In this document: piece after piece, positions 57,809 to 64,000 of the stretch
Layout: each line of letters opens with the position of its first letter
Numbering within the stretch: position 1 is the first letter of the stretch
Assembly (NCBI RefSeq): GCF_030704535.1
Contig: NC_081818.1
Coordinates: 21,864,001-21,928,000 of the forward strand
Source of the DNA: Vitis vinifera
Lineage: Eukaryota > Streptophyta > Magnoliopsida > Vitales > Vitaceae
Reading direction: 5' to 3'
Length of the DNA: 64,000 nt
Position numbers and translations under genes: made by a program
Notes under the pieces: generated by a model
The model's input: only the letters and a program-made list of their open reading frames with translations
Database searches by the model: none
What the model was told of the DNA's origin: nothing

Positions 57809-58485
57809 AATGCATGGTAACTGAAAACATGAAGTATACAAATTGAGTATCTAGTACCATGGAATATTAATATCTCACTAGAGGTCCAAAATAATGCTTC
57901 TACACCTATATAAATGGAACAAAAAAGGTTCATAATCATCATACCTTCAAGAGCTCAGCATCTCCAGGTCATAAGCATAACTAGAGATATGGCATAACTG
58001 CAACTCATGACTTAGTGACAGAATGACAAACAGAACCATAGCCATCAGAGAGAACACATGACAACCAACTGAAATTCAGAATAAAAGGAGTTAGATCCCA
58101 CATAAATTCCAGATTTAGCCGTTGGATGCATAAAATGTGACAAATATGTAAAATGGTTAAAGGAGATTACCGATTAAACAGTACACTGATCCAGGAACTT
58201 GCTCAAGCTGTCATAAATCATCTAATCTGGCCTGGAACATAGATGACCTACAAAATAAACAAATTAGCTTAAAGATGAAGATGTGCAGACAGGACCGAAA
58301 AATATACAAGTGTTTTGAATGAAACCACATTACGACAACAGGGTTCTTTTGAGAGGGAAACCAATTCATAATTGCTTGTACAACTTTAAAATTCAGACAC
58401 AACAAGAAGAGTACGCATATGTTACAGCGCCAAAAATACAAGATAAATTCCTCACCGCTACAAAAGAGTTACCATGCAAGCAACT

Positions 58486-60529
58486 TCAGGAAATTGCATA
58501 TGCAAATAAACTTCCTGTAAAATGGGATAAACGTTGAAAAATTTAGAATTTAAGAAGCAGATGTGACAGAGAAATAGCATATATATATATATATATGCAA
58601 TGCGTAAATTAAAACAGGAAAACAAAAAGAAATAATACTATTTGTTAAATTGCACATTGAAATAACAGAAACATCAATCTTATTGATCTTATAAGTAAAA
58701 TACATGACAGTTTTTATTTATTTTCATTATACAAATTGTGTGTCATGAGGGAAATCAAATTCCCTTTTTGTGTGTGATAGACAAGCCCATAATTAGACCC
58801 TGTTTGGATGGACTTTCAGGAAACTAAAAGCTCTTTTCTAAGCCCAAAAAAAGCTTCTATTTTTAGATGATATTAATAAAAGTGCTTTTGGATTTTAAAA
58901 TAGTTGAAGACATAAGTTAGAATGATTTTGTTTCTGGTGAAAGCTTTAGGTTATACTATAAGTTATTTTATGTTTAATGAATCCCTCATGATGGATGAAA
59001 CTTTTACACTAAAAAGTTCGTCTTTTTGAAATCCCTGTCTTCAACTTCAACTTTAGCTTCTAGCTAAAGCCAAAAACAAAAACATTATCCCAAATGAGGT
59101 CTTACATTCAGTGACAGATTAAATTGGACAATAATCAGCAGTTTTTATTAGCATCCCAAACAAAAAACTTCCACATTATGCCTTTGTTCCATAAAATAAT
59201 TTTAGCTGGAGAAAACCACAATTTACCTTGCCCAAGAATCAAAAGAGCATTTGCTGCTAGAGGAATAATATCTTGAATCCTTTCACTAGCAAATATCGCT
59301 TGAGTAACTGCCGATGAAACAAATGCATAAGAATGACCTCAGCAAAAGGTAAGGGGAGGAGGAAGAAATAAATTGGGATCCCAACTAGAAGCTAAAAGAA
59401 AGAATTTTATATAGCAGGAATTACTGTATTAAACTGAATCTTTGTAGTTGAAACAAGTTTTCCAGATGATAAAATTTCTTTCTTGAATGTATAATTGATG
59501 CACAAATAATTTGACACAAAGCCATCACATGAAGTTTAAAATTTGATTTTAATGTGCTGATTAGCCAAATGTCCATAAGACAGGTGCAACATATTTGGGT
59601 GACATATTCAAAGAATGTAGTCACATTTGACATAAAGCCATCATATGAAGCTAAAAATTTGAGTTTAATAAAAGAATGCTGGTTAGCCAAATGTCCATTA
59701 AACAGGTGCAGCATATTTTGGTGATATATTTGAAGGATGTAATCAGTTAACTAAGGGATTGTGAGAACCTGAGATCTGTTTTAGCTTTTCCTCACTGTCA
59801 TTTTCATCATCTTCATTAGCAGAAGTGTCTGTGTCGGATACTGTCATCATGTGCACAGAGTAGAATCCATCTGATATCCAAACAGTTCGCCCTCCTGAAA
59901 AGATAGGGCCAAAGCATCCTTCAGTTGCAAAAGGCAGTGACATGATGAGTGATGACCTTTTAGTTTTTACATGAAGCTGAAGACGAGAGGCAAAACAACA
60001 TAATAAAATAAATGAGAAATAATAGTAAGGGCATCCGTTTAATTCAATTTATCTGATAATTTGATATTTCAAACACAAAATGCAGGTTGTCCAGTTCCAT
60101 AAATTCCTTCTTACACCTCACTATTTTGGCCACAGTTTCAAGCTTAACCACCATACTGTTGGTCATGAAAGCATTCTCACTTGAGAAGTATTGGGTTAAA
60201 CAAAGAACAAAAAACTAAGAAGAGCATACTTGTGGAAGTATCAGGAAGAACAGCCAGCTTTTGTACTTTCATGGTGTTAGTGAACTGCCTCATGTGACAG
60301 GTAATTTCTGATCCAAGGTGATAGATGGAAAGGCATAAGAGGTGTACATCTCCATCTGAGTCCAAGATCAGAAATTTTTTTGCAGACAAAGCCTGGATGG
60401 AAACTGCCTTTACTGGAATCAATGGTGGCATCATAGATTTCAAGTGTCCAACCTCTTTCCCCTTAAATGCTACAAAGCATGCACTCCCTTCACTAGAATC
60501 CTGTCTGAATCTCACAGACCTCCGCTTTA
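58486..60529 (-). CDS. Beta-propeller/WD40-like protein, 3' exons only
   Basis: Four exons (60529-60230, 59894-59769, 59307-59227, 58514-58486) join in phase through GT-AG introns to give the last 177 residues and a TGA stop. Residues near the middle of the first exon (KFLILDSDGDVHLLCLS) look like a beta-propeller blade, as does RTVWISDGFYSVHMMTV in the second exon. An acidic Asp/Glu/Ser loop (TSANEDDENDSEEKL) follows, then a hydrophobic C-terminus (IFASERIQDIIPLAANALLI, then SLFAYAIS). I read it as a WD40/propeller-type protein but cannot name it. The first exon starts in phase 2, so upstream exons must exist; I found none between 60530 and 64000, so they lie beyond a large repeat-filled intron or outside the window. 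Confidence 0.75.
58796..59101. mobile_element. Tourist-like MITE, 306 bp, in the last intron
   Basis: The ends GACCCTGTTTGGAT and, in reverse complement, GACCTCATTTGGGAT are inverted repeats. TTA flanks both sides (58793-58795 and 59102-59104). AT-rich, no ORF. It sits between the last two exons of the propeller-type gene. Confidence 0.75.
59512..59745. repeat. 116-bp tandem duplication in an intron
   Basis: TGACACAAAGCCATCACATG at 59512 recurs as TGACATAAAGCCATCATATG at 59628, followed by matching TTAGCCAAATGTCCAT and CAGGTGCA-CATATTT-GGTGA blocks. The copies differ by about one base in ten. It lies in an intron of the propeller-type gene. Confidence 0.85.
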
Positions 60530-60964
60530 CTGCAAGTGACAATGCACAATTAAGTATAACTTATACTATAAGCAAATTCTAGAGGTATAGGCAATTAGAT
60601 TACAAGAATAGGACAGAATTTTAATTTCCACCAAAAATGAGGAGTGGAAAAAAAATTGCTTCAGCCACCAGTCAATCAGCTAGAGTTTTACCTGGATAAG
60701 AACATACAATAGAAAGCCCCCAATCAGAGGCTTATTTCTACTAACTAGTAGTTTACCATCTAGAGGCATCCATATGATTTTAACCATAGGACAGCACCCT
60801 GCTTAATATGAGTAGCACCTCTTTCCTGGTAAAGCAGACATCCTTAAGAAGAATTAATCAGCACCAGTGGTAAATAAACTATAATTTGCTAGTGTAGGAG
60901 TATACAAAAGGGAAAGTAATGTTGAGGATCATTAGATAACTCTAAGTTGGAGGAAATCATAAGC

Positions 60965-61160
60965 TGGGGCAGATAAGCTATAAGATATGGAAATACTAAT
61001 CCATAAACATATTGCATATGCAGAAATCAGTGACTATGTCAAGCTAAGTTAAAGAAATAAACTGACACGGACAAACTATAGGATATGTAAATCCTAATCC
61101 ATAAACATATTATATATGCTGAACCAGTGACCAGAGCAACATGCGTTTAACAGCAAGAAG
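60965..61160. repeat. About 98-bp tandem duplication
   Basis: ACTAATCCATAAACATATTG near 60993 recurs as CCTAATCCATAAACATATTA near 61092. The flanking GATATG-AAAT and CAGTGAC blocks also match. It is non-coding. Confidence 0.75.
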
Positions 61161-63469
61161 GCAACAAGTTCAGTCAATTTATATTCAAGGTCTCGGCAAT
61201 AGTGCATGTGCTGGTAAATTAGGCATAGGTTCTTAGTCAATGGATTGGTAGGAACCCTCCTTCCAAACTTGAATGGAAACACAACTTTAGTGGCTCTTAT
61301 CTTAAGTGGGTTCATCCCACTCCTGCTTCTATTATGACACAGATTAAGGACGACCATGTTGTGGTTTCTTCTGATCGCTTGTGATTGAGACAAGTGGCAG
61401 CCACCTTTAAAAGTTTATCAGAGGCATAAAGGAGTGGGCTCCAATGCCCAAGCTTTAATTTGGCACGCTCTGGATGATAATGGGCTTAGTTGAGATCTTA
61501 TACAAGTCAATATGGGTTCAGCCTAGAAGGTACTTTCAGAAATTAAGTTATGGGATTAGTCAATGGTTATAAGTTACCATTTTCAGTCATTATTGTTGTC
61601 ATTTTCCAACAGTCTTTAATGTGGTCAGTAATCAGTCCAAGTTTGTCATTTTCAAGTTGCATTTACTGTGTCTAGTTCCAAGGAGTTATAAGTCCCTAGA
61701 AAAGTCTTATATAGTAGTTAATTAGTCTTTTGGAAGGAATCAATGAATGAATGAATTTTCAGCAGCCAGTTTTTCCTTTGTGAGATGCAAAGAGTACTTG
61801 GGTGTGAAGCGAAAGGTTTCTAGGAGTGATTCCTAAGGTCCTTTCAATTATACTCTCCTTGCATTTTATTTTCTGTACTGCATCAGCTTGACACAGCTTC
61901 CATTCTGATAGTTGAGTGCATAGCTCTTAGGGATCACATTCTTCTGGGCTATTCAGCAATGCCTTAAGCATCCAAAATTTGTAGGTGACTACAAAGTCAT
62001 TGATGCTTTTAATAATTAGTCTAAAATCCTAGGGAGCATTTTCACCATCAGTCTGGGTGTTATATTGGCATCAGGCTAGAAGTATATCTTTGGCTCTATA
62101 TAATTATAGTCATATAATAAATAAACTGATATAATGACCAATATATTGATGCAACCAAAAATATAATTTCTAAAGACTTGTAACTAATTTTTATATCTGC
62201 ATGAAGATTTATGCCAAGAAGAAGGTGCTCCTATCCCTTTAGTAGAAAGTAGGTCCGATATTTTTGGACAAGTTTTTTACATGCTCACAAGTTCAAGACA
62301 GCAAGAAGGTGTTGCTATCTTTTAGTCAACTATCAATGTTAATTCCCTTAATTAATATTGATGGGGATGAATCTCCAAGATCTCCTCAATAAATGAATGA
62401 AAAGAAAGAAAAAAAATCCTAAATTACTCTATCAAGGGTATTTAGCTAATTCTGCAGTTTTTTAGGCTCTCTGAAATCATAATTAGTTATTAGTTTGTAT
62501 TTGAGTTTTATTTAGAATTTGGTAAGTTTTTTTTATTGAGAATTTCCCCTTAAAAGAAGTTTCTATATTTTTAAACTTTCTATTTTCTTAAGAAATTTCT
62601 TTTTCTGAAGTTTCTATTTGAATCCATTTTAAAATCTAGACATCTTCCTTATTATAAACTTTTATTATAAGAAGTTTCAATAAAATTAAATTTCTAATTC
62701 TAAAAAGAAAGTTTCTTTTTTCTTTTAATTTCAGTATATGAGAAGATTTAGAAGTTTTAAGAAAGAAATAAGAGTCCTAATAAGCTATTATATGAGTTAG
62801 ATTTCTTTTTTCATGGCTTTATTTAGTTTTTAAGGTTTTATAAAAACTATAAATAAGGCTAATTGATGTAAAATGAGATTAATGATTAATATTGAATAAG
62901 ATCATGTTTTTGCATGTCTTGCAATTTTTGGCGCACCAAATTCTGTTTAGGTGCTGTTATTAGGTTTTTTCTTTTTTTGCCTATCAAAAGTAAATAAATA
63001 AATAGTGAGACTCCAATGCTTTTCTCTTAGGTGAAACGCCTAGAAGACGTTACTAAGGTTTCTTATCTTTCTTCATTTTTCCTCTTATCTTTTAATGTAC
63101 CTTTTTCACACTACTATAATTTTATTCTCATTCTTCTCCTTAAAGCCTCACTAAGCCCTAACCTTAGCCCTTGGTGAGCTTTATATCTTTCTTTTTTGAT
63201 CTTTTATTCTCATTTCTCTTACTTGAACTTTTCTCCACTACCAAGTACCATCATTTTTATTCTTCACTCTTCTTAAATTCTAAAAAATTGAAGCCCTAAC
63301 ATACATATTTGATTAAATAACCAGGGTTGTCCTACATCAAGTACCTCATTAGTTCAATATGATACATAAAAGAATCAATAATGCCATAAATTTCAATTTG
63401 AAACAACCTCCAATTAAGGTTTGGCACATAGATATGTGACATAGAAAATCTTAAAAATGGAAATAATAC
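61161..63469. other. Probable LTR-retrotransposon debris and AT-rich sequence
   Basis: 61380-62100 resembles an LTR by texture (TATATAGTAGTTAATTAGTC, then a leader-like run), and 62470-62900 has an LTR-like TATAAATAAGGCTAATTG. No duplicate ends or protein domains could be confirmed. A 99-codon minus-strand ORF at 61094-61393 has no recognisable domain. Confidence 0.4.
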
Positions 63470-63470
63470 A

Positions 63471-63690
63471 ATTTTTTTTTATAGGTAAATAGGAGAATAT
63501 ATTATAGAGGCTTGCAAAAACATGCAACAAAGTATACACAAAATATGCGGATAAGGCCAAAAGGCAAGTAAGGGAAGGAAAAAGAAAACTAAACACCCAC
63601 CACCCTAACAACAACTGACCCCCTAAAGTGTTGAAAGGACCCTAGCAGGAGAACCGAAAACTAGAGAGGACCCCCCAACACATAGAATAC
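63471..63690 (-). mobile_element. LINE 3' end fragment (minus strand)
   Basis: Read on the minus strand, a T-rich 3' UTR-like sequence ends ATTTACCTATAAAAAAAAATTG. This resembles the tail of the LINE at 51279-51570 in its layout (ACTCCCTAT.., ..TTATCTATCAAAAAA). The ORF on this strand is only UTR-derived. No clear target duplication was found. Confidence 0.5.
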
Positions 63691-64000
63691 AATGAGCACA
63701 TGACAATGCATTTAACTATATATTAAGTCGATATCCAATTTTCTTTCTCCTTTTGCCCATCTTGATACTCTTTTTCTTGGTGTCCACCCTCATCCTATTC
63801 TACCTTGGTGTCCCAAAATCTTTTCTCTAAACCACTCCATGTTGTCCTCAATATCTCCCAATAATTTGAACTCAATTGATTCATTGATCAATCTTCTAAG
63901 AGCAAGATACCAAAAAAATTAGATCCAAATCTCACAAGCACTTTTCTAGCTTTTTGACACAGGAGATGGAGCAAAATGGATTAAGTGGAGAATGTATTGT

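Noticed and set aside
61094..61393. 99-codon minus-strand ORF as an upstream exon of the propeller-type gene
   Set aside because: Reading frame, lack of splice sites in phase and unrelated composition argue against it; it overlaps repeat-like sequence.

Overview
The window is nuclear DNA of a higher plant: AT-rich, with short exons joined by GT-AG introns, plastid-targeted and plant-specific proteins, and dense plant transposon debris. The decayed LINE and Copia proteins look like families I associate with woody dicots such as grapevine; that is an impression from memory, not a search result.

Layout. 1-1000: decayed Copia RNase H on the minus strand holding a small Tourist-like MITE. 2217-10185 (+): a 13-exon gene (805 aa in my model) for a CDCA7-type zinc-finger, DDT-like nuclear protein. 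11705-19830 (-): a convergent 9-exon gene (281 aa) for a plastid-targeted membrane protein of the DUF2854 type; its first intron carries minisatellite and AAC/AAT arrays. 21.9-33.3 kb: a transposon graveyard with a decayed hAT transposase, a PIF/Harbinger-like element, LTR-like repeats in both orientations, a solo LTR inside a TIR element, and one end of a CACTA element. 35055-38238 (-): a 5-exon gene (301 aa) for a conserved plant protein of unknown function. 38.2-45.2 kb: mostly featureless. 45.2-51.6 kb: a LINE fragment, a decayed Copia polyprotein interrupted by a tRNA-derived SINE, a TIR element with a tRNA-like stretch, and a second short LINE insertion. 51919-55827: an almost complete hAT element (8-bp TSD, TIRs, three coding exons) whose transposase is closed by one in-frame stop. 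56664-57768: a non-autonomous hAT-like element with a perfect 8-bp TSD. 58486-60529 (-): the last four exons of a beta-propeller/WD40-like gene; its 5' part is not found here.

The host genes are unrelated housekeeping or plant-specific loci and form no operon or pathway. I found no CRISPR, rRNA or convincing functional tRNA. I see no wholly new system; the best leads are the single-stop hAT element, the SINE, the tRNA-like segment inside a TIR element, and the 192-bp in-frame repeats in the zinc-finger gene. All splice models are read by eye: frame continuity across every junction supports them, but there is no transcript evidence.
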